From: an uncultured Flavobacteriales bacterium
Lineage (GTDB): Bacteria > Bacteroidota > Bacteroidia > Flavobacteriales > BACL11
DNA: 47,906 bases
Direction: 5' to 3'
NCBI GenBank assembly: GCA_905478185.1
Contig: CAJQHO010000049.1
Coordinates: forward strand, 1-47,906
Made by a program: the position numbers and the translations under genes. This document shows positions 22,343-31,298 of the stretch, in pieces. The notes below the pieces were generated by a model. That model ran no database searches. It saw only the letters and a program-made list of their open reading frames with translations, and was not told the origin of the DNA. Every line of letters starts with the position of its first letter. Within the stretch, counting starts at the first letter, position 1.

Positions 22343-22416
22343 AGCCGATAGAGGGACTCGAACCCACGACCTGCTGATTACAAATCAGCTGCTCTAGCCA
22401 GCTGAGCTATATCGGC
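22343..22416 (-). tRNA. tRNA-Thr (TGT)
   Basis: GCCGATATAGCTCAGCTGGCTAGAGCAGCTGATTTGTAATCAGCAGGTCGTGGGTTCGAGTCCCTCTATCGGCT; anticodon TGT. Confidence 0.96.
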
Positions 22417-22461
22417 TTATATTAATGTATATTTAAAAGAACTGTTCCTTAAAATGGGCTG

Positions 22462-22492
22462 CAAATTTATTAAAGTTTTTAATACAGACAAT
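22462..22492 (-). promoter_or_regulatory. Bacteroidota-type promoter of the tRNA-Thr/Tyr/Gly-tuf operon
   Basis: - strand ATTG, 19-nt spacer, TAAATTTG, then CAGCCC; about 45 nt upstream of tRNA-Thr. Confidence 0.75.
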
Positions 22493-22541
22493 TAAAAAGA
22501 ATACTTTTTTTAAAATTAATTTCAGGAAGATATTTTGAATA

Positions 22542-22829
22542 CTATTTATCCTTGTGTTTAAGGATTTGTTTTCTGAGTGCATGAGAAACTAAATCAGCAG
22601 ATTCTTCAAATGAATTAGACTGTTTTTTAGCAAAAAATTCACCATCAGCAGATTGAAGTTTTATTTCCACAATTTTATTGTCATGAGACTCTGGTTTATC
22701 TACTTTCAAATAAACATCAGCAGAAATAATGGAATCATCAATAGAAATTAACTTCTCTACCTTCTTGTTTATAAAACCTTTTAACTGCTGATCAGCAGCA
22801 AAATGGATAGCTTGGATTTGAATATTCAT
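22542..22829 (-). CDS. hpf: Ribosome hibernation-promoting factor, short form (HPF/RaiA family)
   Basis: 95 aa; MNIQIQAIHFAADQQLKGFINKKVEKL, beta-alpha HPF/YfiA-type fold pattern. Confidence 0.92.
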   Translation of the reverse strand: MNIQIQAIHFAADQQLKGFINKKVEKLISIDDSIISADVYLKVDKPESHDNKIVEIKLQSADGEFFAKKQSNSFEESADLVSHALRKQILKHKDK

Positions 22830-22841
22830 AATAAAATTATT

Positions 22842-23711
22842 TTACGCTCTTGGATGAGCTTGTTTATAAACTGTTTTTAATTTTTCAATCGTGTTGTGCG
22901 TATAAACCTGTGTTGCACTTAAATTAGCATGACCCAATAACTCTTTAATAGCATTAATATCTGCACCATTATTTAGCATATGAGTTGCAAATGTATGCCT
23001 TAAAATATGCGGGCTTTTTTTATTCACACTACTAATCTTGCCTATATACTTCTTAACAACTCGATACACCAGTTTAGTATACACTTTGGTCCCGCCTAAA
23101 TTAGTAAAAAGATAATTATTAAGATTGTGTTTTTTCACAAAAGTTTGAAGCTCATTTACTATATTGATTGACAAAGGTATAAGACGTTCTTTATTTCGTT
23201 TTCCTAAAACTTTAATCAAGCTATTACTAAAATTAATATCAAAAATCTTAATATTTATCAACTCTGAAAGTCGAATCCCTGTCACATAAAACAATTCTAT
23301 AATTAATTTATCACGCTCACCAATGAAACCCTCATCAAACTCCACTTCATTTAATAAGTTCTCGATTTGATTTTCTTCAATAAATACTGGCAATCTCTTT
23401 TTCGATTTGGGAGCAACAATTTTTAACATTGGACTTTCTGATATAACATTCTCCCTAATTAGAAATTTAAAATAAGTTTTTAGGGTAGATATTTTACGAT
23501 TAACCGATCTTGGAGTCACACCTTTTTCAAGCAAGGAAGCAATCCAACTTCTCACAATTTGAAAACTAATTCCAGAAACTTCATTAGAAATTTGATATTC
23601 CTCAGAAAGAAATATTGAAAATTGATCTAAATCTGTTGAGTAAGAAGTAATTGTATGCTCAGAGAATCTTTTCTCAGCAGAGAGATATTTTATAAATTTA
23701 TTTTTGAGCAT
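22842..23711 (-). CDS. xerC: Tyrosine recombinase XerC/D
   Basis: 289 aa; TGIRLSEL, HILRHTFATHML, LLGHANLSATQVYTH catalytic motifs. Confidence 0.93.
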   Translation of the reverse strand: MLKNKFIKYLSAEKRFSEHTITSYSTDLDQFSIFLSEEYQISNEVSGISFQIVRSWIASLLEKGVTPRSVNRKISTLKTYFKFLIRENVISESPMLKIVAPKSKKRLPVFIEENQIENLLNEVEFDEGFIGERDKLIIELFYVTGIRLSELINIKIFDINFSNSLIKVLGKRNKERLIPLSINIVNELQTFVKKHNLNNYLFTNLGGTKVYTKLVYRVVKKYIGKISSVNKKSPHILRHTFATHMLNNGADINAIKELLGHANLSATQVYTHNTIEKLKTVYKQAHPRA

Positions 23712-23756
23712 AAAAAAACCTTTAAACTTGTAACGAAATTACAAATAAAAAGGTTC
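23712..23756 (-). terminator. Rho-independent terminator of rpsU abutting the xerC start codon
   Basis: - strand AACCTTTTTATTTGTAA-TTTCG-TTACAAGTTTAAAGGTT followed by TTTTT directly before ATG; 17-position stem with two U-U mismatches and one G-U. Confidence 0.75.
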
Positions 23757-23779
23757 TATAATAATTAAAAAAATATTTT

Positions 23780-23971
23780 TTATTCCATATCTCTTAAAAG
23801 AGCTTCAGAATAAACAGCTTTTTGCTTTTTTACACGCAATCTTTCTGAAGGCTTGATGTATTGCTTTCTTGCTCTTAATTGTTTTAAAGTTCCTGTTTTT
23901 AAGAATTTTCTTTTAAAACGTTTAAGTGCTCTATCGATATTCTCTCCGTCTTTTACTGGTATTACTAACAT
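23780..23971 (-). CDS. rpsU: 30S ribosomal protein S21
   Basis: MLVIPVKDGENIDRALKRFKRKFLKTGTLKQLRARKQYIKPSERLR. The track starts 2 codons earlier (23977, MNMLV); the second Met matches typical bS21 N-termini. Confidence 0.95.
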   Translation of the reverse strand: MLVIPVKDGENIDRALKRFKRKFLKTGTLKQLRARKQYIKPSERLRVKKQKAVYSEALLRDME

Positions 23972-23993
23972 ATTCATTTTTAAATTTGGGCTG

Positions 23994-24024
23994 CAAAAAT
24001 ATAAATATCTTTACAACTAACAAA
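23994..24024 (-). promoter_or_regulatory. Bacteroidota-type promoter of rpsU
   Basis: - strand TTTG, 19-nt spacer, TATTTTTG, then CAGCCC; matches the TTTG-N19-TAnnTTTG consensus. Confidence 0.75.
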
Positions 24025-24026
24025 CA

Positions 24027-25166
24027 TTATCCTATAATTTGTTTTGAAATAACTAACTTTTGTATTTCTGAAGTTCCCTCACCAATAGTACACAACTTTG
24101 AATCACGGTAAAAACGCTCTACTGGGAAATCCTTAGTATAACCATAACCACCCAGAACTTGAACTGCATCATTTGCCACTTTCACTGCAACCTCAGATGA
24201 ATAATACTTTGCCATTGCCCCTTCTAAAGTCATTCTTTCTCCTCTATTCTTTTTATCAGCAGCATTGTAAATCAATAGTTCTGAAGCCTCAATTTCAGTT
24301 ACCATATCAGCTAATTTAAAAGCAATAGCTTGAAACTGTGCAATTGGTTTGCCAAACTGCTCACGCTCTTTTGCATATTGTTTAGCAGCATAATACGCTC
24401 CTTTTGCAATTCCTAATCCTAAGGCTGCAATAGAAATTCTACCACCATCCAACACCTTCATTGCTTGAATAAAACCATCACCTACTTCTCCTAATATATT
24501 ATCCTCCGGAACACGACAGTTATCAAAAACAAGTTCAGCCGTTTCAGAAGCTCGCATTCCTAACTTATCTTCCTTTTTTCCTGAAGAAAAACCAGGCGTT
24601 CCTTTCTCTACAACAAAAGCAGTCATTCCATGAGAATCCCCTTTTTCACCAGTACGAACAATAACTACTGCTACATCTCCTGAAATAGCGTGAGTAATGA
24701 AATTCTTTGCCCCATTAATCACCCACTCATCACCATCCTTTACTGCTGTAGTTGACATCCCACCTGCATCAGAACCTGTATTATGCTCTGTCAATCCCCA
24801 AGCACCAATCCACTGGGCAGTTGCTAATTTTGGTAACCATCTTTTCTTTTGATCCTTATTGGAAAATTGTAAAACATGACCCGTACATAAAGAATTATGT
24901 GCCGCCATAGAAAGCCCAATAGAAGGATCTAAAATTGAAAGCTGTTCAATAGCCGTTACATATTCAGTATATGAAAAACCTGAACCACCATATTCAGTAG
25001 GCACTAAAACTCCCATCAAGCCCAATTCCCCTAACTTTTTAAAAACATCAACTGGAAAAGTTTGATTATCATCCCACTCACGAACAAAAGGAGTAATATT
25101 TTCTTTTCCAAACTGCTGAATCATATCAGCAATCATTTTTTGATTTTCGTTAATTGTAAAATCCAT
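24027..25166 (-). CDS. Acyl-CoA dehydrogenase
   Basis: 379 aa; AWGLTEHNTGSDAGGMSTTAV, VQVLGGYGYTKDFPVERFYRDSKLCTIGEGTSEIQ. Confidence 0.95.
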   Translation of the reverse strand: MDFTINENQKMIADMIQQFGKENITPFVREWDDNQTFPVDVFKKLGELGLMGVLVPTEYGGSGFSYTEYVTAIEQLSILDPSIGLSMAAHNSLCTGHVLQFSNKDQKKRWLPKLATAQWIGAWGLTEHNTGSDAGGMSTTAVKDGDEWVINGAKNFITHAISGDVAVVIVRTGEKGDSHGMTAFVVEKGTPGFSSGKKEDKLGMRASETAELVFDNCRVPEDNILGEVGDGFIQAMKVLDGGRISIAALGLGIAKGAYYAAKQYAKEREQFGKPIAQFQAIAFKLADMVTEIEASELLIYNAADKKNRGERMTLEGAMAKYYSSEVAVKVANDAVQVLGGYGYTKDFPVERFYRDSKLCTIGEGTSEIQKLVISKQIIG

Positions 25167-25694
25167 TTAATATCTTTTTAAACTTATTATTTCTGTGGAA
25201 TATTTTGCTAGTTTTTCATTTCCTTTTAGGAAATCTAAACTAATTACAAAAGCAAAACCAGCAACTTTTGCTCCTAACTGTTGTATTAATTCTGATGCAG
25301 CACAAGCCGTACCTCCAGTAGCCAATAAATCATCATGCACCAATACATTCCATCCTTTTTGAATATCTGATTTATGCACTTCTACTTCTGCAGAACCATA
25401 CTCCAAATCATATTTATATTTTAAAGTTTCTCCAGGTAATTTCCCTGCTTTTCGTATCGGGATAAAAGGAATTCCCATTTTATTAGCCAACAAAAAAGCG
25501 AATAAGAACCCTCTACTTTCCACACCAACAATTGCATCAATTTTTAGATGCGATAATTCAGCAATAAAAGCATCAACAATATCTGAAGACAATTCAGGAT
25601 TTAACAATAAAGTAGTAATATCCTTAAAGTTAATTCCTGCTTTTGGAAAGTTAGGCACTTCCCTAATTGCTGCATCTAATTTTTCGCTAATCAT
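25167..25694 (-). CDS. apt: Adenine phosphoribosyltransferase
   Basis: 175 aa; FPKAGINFKDITTLL, VGVESRGFLFA, VLVHDDLLATGGTA PRPP motif. Confidence 0.96.
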   Translation of the reverse strand: MISEKLDAAIREVPNFPKAGINFKDITTLLLNPELSSDIVDAFIAELSHLKIDAIVGVESRGFLFAFLLANKMGIPFIPIRKAGKLPGETLKYKYDLEYGSAEVEVHKSDIQKGWNVLVHDDLLATGGTACAASELIQQLGAKVAGFAFVISLDFLKGNEKLAKYSTEIISLKRY

Positions 25695-26541
25695 GTATTT
25701 TTAAATAGGATGCAATTTTACGAAATAATTCAGGGCTAATCGGTTTGATTTTACGAATATCTTTTACTTGCTTAAAATCGCCATGTTGCTTACGGTAATT
25801 CAAAATCATTTTTGCTTGTTTGTAATTTAAGTACGGATGAAGTTTTAATTGTTCCAACTCAATTGTATTTACATTAACCTGCCTTATATGTAATGTTTCA
25901 ATGGAAGTTTGTTGTTTCAACTTTTGAATTTCCAAATTTTCTAAACCCCAAATTTCAGTAAGTTGATCATAATTTCTAAACCCTCCTAATTCCTTTCTGT
26001 ACTTTAAAATTTGTTTAGCATAAAATGGACCCACTCCATTTATTGATATGAGCTGTAAACTATCTGCTTGATTCAGTTCAACTATTTGGTTTGTCTTTTT
26101 TGTTTTATTGATGGGGGTTTCTGTTTTTTTAATTTCAGGAATTGAAATGTATTTTTCAACCTTCTCATAAAATTCATCAGTAATTGCAAAGCAATGTTTT
26201 AAATCTGTTTTAGTTTTGAAAATAGCTCCACTTTTTTGAAAATTCCTGAGTACACTTAATTTAGTTGATGGTAAACCTAAAACCAACCAACCTTTATCAG
26301 CCAAAGTATTTGGGTTAAAATAAAATAGTGAGTCTTTTTGTTTTTCTATAGTAGGTTCTTGCTCATATTCTAGCTCAGCAAGTGCTTTTTCAAAACTTGA
26401 AAAATCAGTTCTACTTTCTTGTTTTAATAAATGTGAAAACTGATAAAATAAAATAAGCAACAGTAATAGACAAGAAAGGAGCAAAATACCATTTCGCTCC
26501 TTCTTATTAAACTGAAAATAATCTTTTATCTTCCCAATCAC
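25687..26541 (-). CDS. Membrane-anchored helix-hairpin-helix (ComEA-like) protein
   Basis: 284 aa; N-terminal TM; HhH repeats (VELNQADSLQLISINGVGPFYAKQILKYRKELGGF, VNVNTIELEQLKLHPYLNYKQAKMILNYRKQHGDF). GTG start overlapping the upstream stop (TAGTG). Confidence 0.88.
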   Translation of the reverse strand: MIGKIKDYFQFNKKERNGILLLSCLLLLLILFYQFSHLLKQESRTDFSSFEKALAELEYEQEPTIEKQKDSLFYFNPNTLADKGWLVLGLPSTKLSVLRNFQKSGAIFKTKTDLKHCFAITDEFYEKVEKYISIPEIKKTETPINKTKKTNQIVELNQADSLQLISINGVGPFYAKQILKYRKELGGFRNYDQLTEIWGLENLEIQKLKQQTSIETLHIRQVNVNTIELEQLKLHPYLNYKQAKMILNYRKQHGDFKQVKDIRKIKPISPELFRKIASYLKIHD

Positions 26542-28049
26542 TATTTAAATTTCTTAATAACACCACTCTTAAGTCTACTATAATAATCATCTAAATCAAC
26601 TCTAACCTCTTTAGATAAAATAAGTAAACCAATAATATTTGGAAAAGCCATTGCTAGAATCATCATGTCAGAAAAATCAAGTACTGCTCCTAATTTTACG
26701 GAAGAACCTATCACAATAAAAATAAGGAATAATAACTTATATGAATATTCAGATACCTTACTTTTTCCAAATAAGAATGTCCATGATTTAAGTCCATAAT
26801 ACGACCAAGAGATCATAGTAGAGAAAGCAAATAAGAAAATAGCAACTACTAATAAATAAGGAAACCAAGAGAACACAGATCCAAAAGCTTGTGAAGTCAT
26901 TTGAGCACCTTCCACACCTTGCACATCATGAAAACCTGTAATAATAAGAACCAAAGCCGTCATAGTACAAATTACAACTGTATCTATAAACGGTTCTAGA
27001 AGTGCAACAATACCTTCTGAAACTGGCTCATTAGTTTTAGCCGCAGCATGTGCAATAGAAGCAGAACCTACTCCTGCCTCATTTGAAAAGGCTGCTCTTC
27101 TAAATCCTTGAATAAGCACTCCAATTATACCACCTAAGCCGGCTGCAGGAGAAAACGCACCCTTAAAAATCAGAAAAAAAACATTTCCAATTTCAGTAAT
27201 ATTTAATAAAATTATTATTAGTGCTGTACCAACATATAAAGCAGCCATAAATGGCACTATTTTTTCTGTAACATTAGCAATTGATTTTATACCCCCAATA
27301 ATAACTGTACCTACTAGTATAGCTAAAATTAAACCAAACATTGGACCATTACCAGCTAAGGCTGGAAACTGCCCCGCTATTTGTGCATAAGCCTGATTGG
27401 CCTGAAACATATTTCCACCTCCAAAAGAACCCCCAATACAAAGAATTGCAAATAAAACTGCTAAAACTTTACCAAAACCTGCCATGTTATATTTTGCCAA
27501 TCCATCACGCAAATAATACATTGGACCTCCTGATACTTCACCATTTTCATCCAGTTTACGGTATTTTACACCTAAGGTGCATTCTACAAATTTTGCTGAC
27601 ATACCAAGCAATCCGGCTACTATCATCCAGAAAGTTGCTCCAGGTCCTCCAATAGAAATTGCTATGGCTACCCCTGCTATATTTCCTAAACCAACAGTTG
27701 CTGAAAGGGCAGTTGTTAGCGCCTGAAAGTGAGACACCTCTCCTTTATCATTAGGGTCATCATAATCTCCTTTTACTAAACCTATAGCATGTTTGAAGCC
27801 TCTAAGATTAATAAATTTCATTCTGAAAGTAAAGTAAATAGCCCCAAAAACGAGCCATACTACTACTATAGGTACATCAGCACCAATATCAAAACCCATT
27901 GCTTTTATAGGATCCCAAAAGATAACAGGAAGTAAAAAGTTATCGACTATTGGTTTAAAAAACCCATCTATTGTTTCGCTTAATGTAGCTGCCTTTGATG
28001 AGATAAAAGAAACAATCATTATAATTAAAAGTGATATTTTTTTTGTCAT
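26541..28049 (-). CDS. AGCS-family sodium:alanine/amino acid symporter
   Basis: 502 aa multi-[72 protein letters not shown]. Confidence 0.95.
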   Translation of the reverse strand: MTKKISLLIIMIVSFISSKAATLSETIDGFFKPIVDNFLLPVIFWDPIKAMGFDIGADVPIVVVWLVFGAIYFTFRMKFINLRGFKHAIGLVKGDYDDPNDKGEVSHFQALTTALSATVGLGNIAGVAIAISIGGPGATFWMIVAGLLGMSAKFVECTLGVKYRKLDENGEVSGGPMYYLRDGLAKYNMAGFGKVLAVLFAILCIGGSFGGGNMFQANQAYAQIAGQFPALAGNGPMFGLILAILVGTVIIGGIKSIANVTEKIVPFMAALYVGTALIIILLNITEIGNVFFLIFKGAFSPAAGLGGIIGVLIQGFRRAAFSNEAGVGSASIAHAAAKTNEPVSEGIVALLEPFIDTVVICTMTALVLIITGFHDVQGVEGAQMTSQAFGSVFSWFPYLLVVAIFLFAFSTMISWSYYGLKSWTFLFGKSKVSEYSYKLLFLIFIVIGSSVKLGAVLDFSDMMILAMAFPNIIGLLILSKEVRVDLDDYYSRLKSGVIKKFK

Positions 28050-28073
28050 ATTATTTATTTAATGTTTTTGTGT

Positions 28074-28973
28074 TTAGTGTTTTAATTGCTGGTTTATTAT
28101 AGTTAGACACTCTTCAAAAGAATGTGGGTTATAGCCTAATTCTTTTCTGGATTTATCCAAAACAAAACCTGTTCTAGGAGGTCTTCCCGCTTTCTGTTTT
28201 AGTGTTGCTGTGCTTATTTTATTTAAATTATCTGTTGAGTTTCCATAGTGTTTTGCTATCCTTTCTACTATTTCATAAATACTCATAATATCTTTTCCTG
28301 AAGCATTAAAAATACCAAATGCTTTTTTCTTAGCTGCTAAAATACAAATATCTGCCAAGTCCTCCGCCAGAGTTGGTGCGCGGAATTGGTCATCAATAAT
28401 ATTAAGAGGTTCTCCTTTTGCTAAAGCTCCCTTTGCCCAAAGCACAATATTTCCTTTGCTTAAATTCTCCCCTACTCCAAACACAATAATGGTTCTAAGA
28501 ATCGTCCATTTTACGCTATGAGCTTGTAATAAATGTTCTGATTTTAGTTTAGAAAGTCCGTAATAAGAAAGCGGATTAGGTATGTCTTCCTCAGTATAAG
28601 GTCCATCCTCACCATCAAAAATAAAATCAGTTGAAATTTGAATTAAATGGGCGTCAATCTTAGTACAGGAATCCGCTAAATATTTTACTGTATCAACATT
28701 TAAAGCATCACAAGCCTGTTTTTCGTCCTCACACAAATCGACATTCGTCATAGCTGCCGTATTGATAACTACTTGTGGTTTTTCGCTTGCAATAAGCTTA
28801 GCGACTGCATCATTATTTGTAATATCTAAGTCAAAATAAGTATAGCCATTTTTCTCAGACACTCTATTCTTTCCTTTGGAGGTTGCAATCAGCTGAACTG
28901 AAGAATCTTGTCTTAGTTTGTGTAAGAGTTTCTGCCCGAGCAATCCATTACTGCCAGTTATTAAAATCTTCAT
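28074..28973 (-). CDS. NAD(P)-dependent SDR, RmlD/dTDP-4-dehydrorhamnose reductase-like
   Basis: 299 aa; ILITGSNGLLGQKLL, ISTDFIFDGEDGPYTEEDIPNPLSYYGLSKLKSE. Confidence 0.88.
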   Translation of the reverse strand: MKILITGSNGLLGQKLLHKLRQDSSVQLIATSKGKNRVSEKNGYTYFDLDITNNDAVAKLIASEKPQVVINTAAMTNVDLCEDEKQACDALNVDTVKYLADSCTKIDAHLIQISTDFIFDGEDGPYTEEDIPNPLSYYGLSKLKSEHLLQAHSVKWTILRTIIVFGVGENLSKGNIVLWAKGALAKGEPLNIIDDQFRAPTLAEDLADICILAAKKKAFGIFNASGKDIMSIYEIVERIAKHYGNSTDNLNKISTATLKQKAGRPPRTGFVLDKSRKELGYNPHSFEECLTIINQQLKH

Positions 28974-29138
28974 TTAATAGGAACTAGGTTTTACTAAATA
29001 AAGAATAAAATAAATAAAGATTGGTGAGCCAAGACTTAAAACAGCTGCAGCAACAAATAAAATTCTTAAGCCTCCAACATCAAGCCCAAATTTATCAGCA
29101 AGCCAAGCGCAAACGCCAAGGATTTTTCTTTCAGTCAT
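28974..29138 (-). CDS. PspC-domain small membrane protein (54 aa, absent from ORF track)
   Basis: MTERKILGVCAWLADKFGLDVGGLRILFVAAAVLSLGSPIFIYFILYLVKPSSY; PspC-like; overlaps the upstream ORF by ATGACTGA and its TAA is directly followed by the SDR ATG. Confidence 0.82.
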   Translation of the reverse strand: MTERKILGVCAWLADKFGLDVGGLRILFVAAAVLSLGSPIFIYFILYLVKPSSY

Positions 29139-29346
29139 TAGATTTATCAATTAATATATCAATCTTTTTAACAATAGTCTTTTCAAGTTCCATAATAGAA
29201 TCTTCAACTTTTAAAATCTGATGCTCTAATTCAATAATCTTATTTTGATTTTTCTTAGATTTCTGTATATCAATAATCAACCATGCAAAAGCAATAACTT
29301 CAATAAGTAAAAGTAATACGGTAAGTTGTATTTGTAAATTTTCCAT
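29131..29346 (-). CDS. Small membrane protein with N-terminal TM and C-terminal coiled coil (PspB-like topology)
   Basis: 71 aa; MENLQIQLTVLLLLIEVIAFAWLIIDIQKSKKNQNKIIELEHQILKVEDSIMELEKTIVKKIDILIDKSND. Confidence 0.75.
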   Translation of the reverse strand: MENLQIQLTVLLLLIEVIAFAWLIIDIQKSKKNQNKIIELEHQILKVEDSIMELEKTIVKKIDILIDKSND

Positions 29347-29351
29347 AATTA

Positions 29352-29573
29352 TTATAAATCAAAAACACTTTTTCGTTTTCTATATTTAAAATGATTTCTT
29401 ATTTTTAACAAGAAAATCATAAACAAATATATCAAAATAGTGATAGCATTAGTAAAAGCTGCATAAATAAAAAACAAACGAATAAAAGAAGCTCTAATTC
29501 CAAGGCGGTTACCCCACCAGGAACTAACACCAAAAAATTGTTTTTCAAAGAAATTTCTTAAGAAATTAATCAT
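29352..29573 (-). CDS. PspC-like small membrane protein
   Basis: 73 aa; FFGVSSWWGNRLGIRASFIRLFFIYAAFTNAITILIYLFMIFLLK resembles the PspC domain. Confidence 0.72.
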   Translation of the reverse strand: MINFLRNFFEKQFFGVSSWWGNRLGIRASFIRLFFIYAAFTNAITILIYLFMIFLLKIRNHFKYRKRKSVFDL

Positions 29574-29739
29574 TTTTTATCAGTTGTTTTCCAATGCTGC
29601 AAGTTAAACATTTTTTTGGCTACAATAATTATTTTATACCTGAATAATTCCCTAATTTTCCCACACAAAATGTAAAAACTCCTCTTTCATTAACTTTTAT
29701 CTGCAATAATAATTTACTTTTGAATGATAAATAAAATTT

Positions 29740-30483
29740 ATGTTTTATATAGCATCAAAATTACTCGCTTTTATAAGCAAACCAATTATTTGGATTTTAT
29801 TACTTCTTATTAGTTCTATTATTCTTAATTCTAAACGAAAGAAATTACTTTACATTACATTTTTTACTTTCTACTTTTTTACTAATAGTTTTATTGCTGA
29901 TAGCTGTTCTAGACTTTGGGAAATCCCAAGATTTCAGCCAACTGAACAATATGATGTAGGTATAGTTTTAGGAGGAATTGCTGATTATGATAAAATAACA
30001 AAGGCGCATAACTTTAACAAACATGCAGATAGATTAATGGATGCAGAACAACTTTATCATAAAGGAATAATAAATAAAATAATGATAAGTGGTGGGAATG
30101 GAATGCTTTTTAATGATGGATATATTGAAGCAAATGCAATGAGAGATCATCTGCTGCAGAACAAGATTCCAAATGAGGATATTATTATTGAAAATACTTC
30201 AAGAAACACTAAAGAGAATGCTTTTAATTCTTCTGAAATTTTGAAGAAAAAATACAAAAACGGAAAATTTCTTATAGTAACCTCTGCACAACATATGAGA
30301 AGGTCTCAACTTTGCTTTGAAAAAGCTGGATTAAAAACGACTGCATTTCCAACAGACTGCACAACTTCCTATACTAATTTTGGAATTGAATATATGCTCT
30401 TACCAAGAGTAAGCGCTCTGGAAGTTTGGCAAACTCTCATCCATGAATGGATAGGTTATATTGTGTATAAGATAACTTTTTAG
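29740..30483 (+). CDS. YdcF/ElyC-family (DUF218) membrane protein
   Basis: 247 aa; N-terminal TMs then [14 protein letters not shown]...ISGGNGMLF...[17 protein letters not shown]...[10 protein letters not shown]. Confidence 0.88.
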   Translation: MFYIASKLLAFISKPIIWILLLLISSIILNSKRKKLLYITFFTFYFFTNSFIADSCSRLWEIPRFQPTEQYDVGIVLGGIADYDKITKAHNFNKHADRLMDAEQLYHKGIINKIMISGGNGMLFNDGYIEANAMRDHLLQNKIPNEDIIIENTSRNTKENAFNSSEILKKKYKNGKFLIVTSAQHMRRSQLCFEKAGLKTTAFPTDCTTSYTNFGIEYMLLPRVSALEVWQTLIHEWIGYIVYKITF

Positions 30484-31298
30484 ATTCCTGATTTTGCTAG
30501 GATAACAGCCATTTCTTGCTGTAGTTTTTGTGCTTCAATTTTTGCTTTTTCTGCAAAATCCGTATCATTTCCTGCATAAATAATTCCTCTAGAAGAATTA
30601 ACTAATAATCCACAATCAGTATTCATTGCATATTTTGCAACATCTTGCAGATTTCCACCTTGCGCACCAACACCAGGGACCAATAAGAAATGATTTGGAA
30701 TAATTTCTCTGATGTCAGAAAGTTGTTCTGCTCTTGTAGCTCCAACTACATACATCATATTTGCATCAGTTCCCCAATTTTTAGAAGTTTCTAAAACTTG
30801 CTTAAATAATGGCTTTCCATTTCCCCCCTTAATCTTTTGAAAATCTAAGCCACCTTTATTAGAAGTAAGTGCTAAAACAATTGCCCATTTATCTTCAAAC
30901 GCTAAAAATGGAGTTACAGAATCTGAACCCATATAAGGCGCAACTGTAACTGAATCAAAGTTCATGTTTTCAAAAAAGGCACGAGCATACATACTAGATG
31001 TATTGCCTATATCCCCCCTTTTTGCGTCAGCAATAGTAAAAATGTTTTCCGGAATATAATCTAATGTTTTTTGCAAACTTTCCCAACCGCTAACTCCCAT
31101 ACTTTCATAAAAAGCAATATTGGGTTTGTATGCAACACAGAATTCCTTAGTTGAATCAATTATTTGCTTGTTAAACTCAAAAATAGGATCTTCTAATTCC
31201 AATAAATGTTTTGGAATTTTATTAATATCAGTATCCAAACCTACACAAAGGAAAGATTGTTTTTTCTTAATTTGAGCTATGAGTTGTTCTCTATTCAT
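30480..31298 (-). CDS. pyrF: Orotidine 5'-phosphate decarboxylase (type 2)
   Basis: 272 aa; [47 protein letters not shown]. Confidence 0.96.
   Translation of the reverse strand: MNREQLIAQIKKKQSFLCVGLDTDINKIPKHLLELEDPIFEFNKQIIDSTKEFCVAYKPNIAFYESMGVSGWESLQKTLDYIPENIFTIADAKRGDIGNTSSMYARAFFENMNFDSVTVAPYMGSDSVTPFLAFEDKWAIVLALTSNKGGLDFQKIKGGNGKPLFKQVLETSKNWGTDANMMYVVGATRAEQLSDIREIIPNHFLLVPGVGAQGGNLQDVAKYAMNTDCGLLVNSSRGIIYAGNDTDFAEKAKIEAQKLQQEMAVILAKSGI

Noticed and set aside
22842-23711. XerC-like recombinase as a sign of an integrated mobile element beside tRNA genes
   Set aside because: The neighbourhood is the conserved rpsU-xerC-hpf-tRNA-tuf core; no att-like repeats, cargo or tRNA fragment duplication seen.
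25687-26541. HhH/ComEA-like protein as evidence of a competence locus
   Set aside because: No other competence genes nearby; a single membrane-anchored HhH protein is not sufficient.
27341-27655. 104-aa + strand ORF opposite the AGCS symporter
   Set aside because: Leu/His/Gln-rich antisense artefact; no start context or domain.
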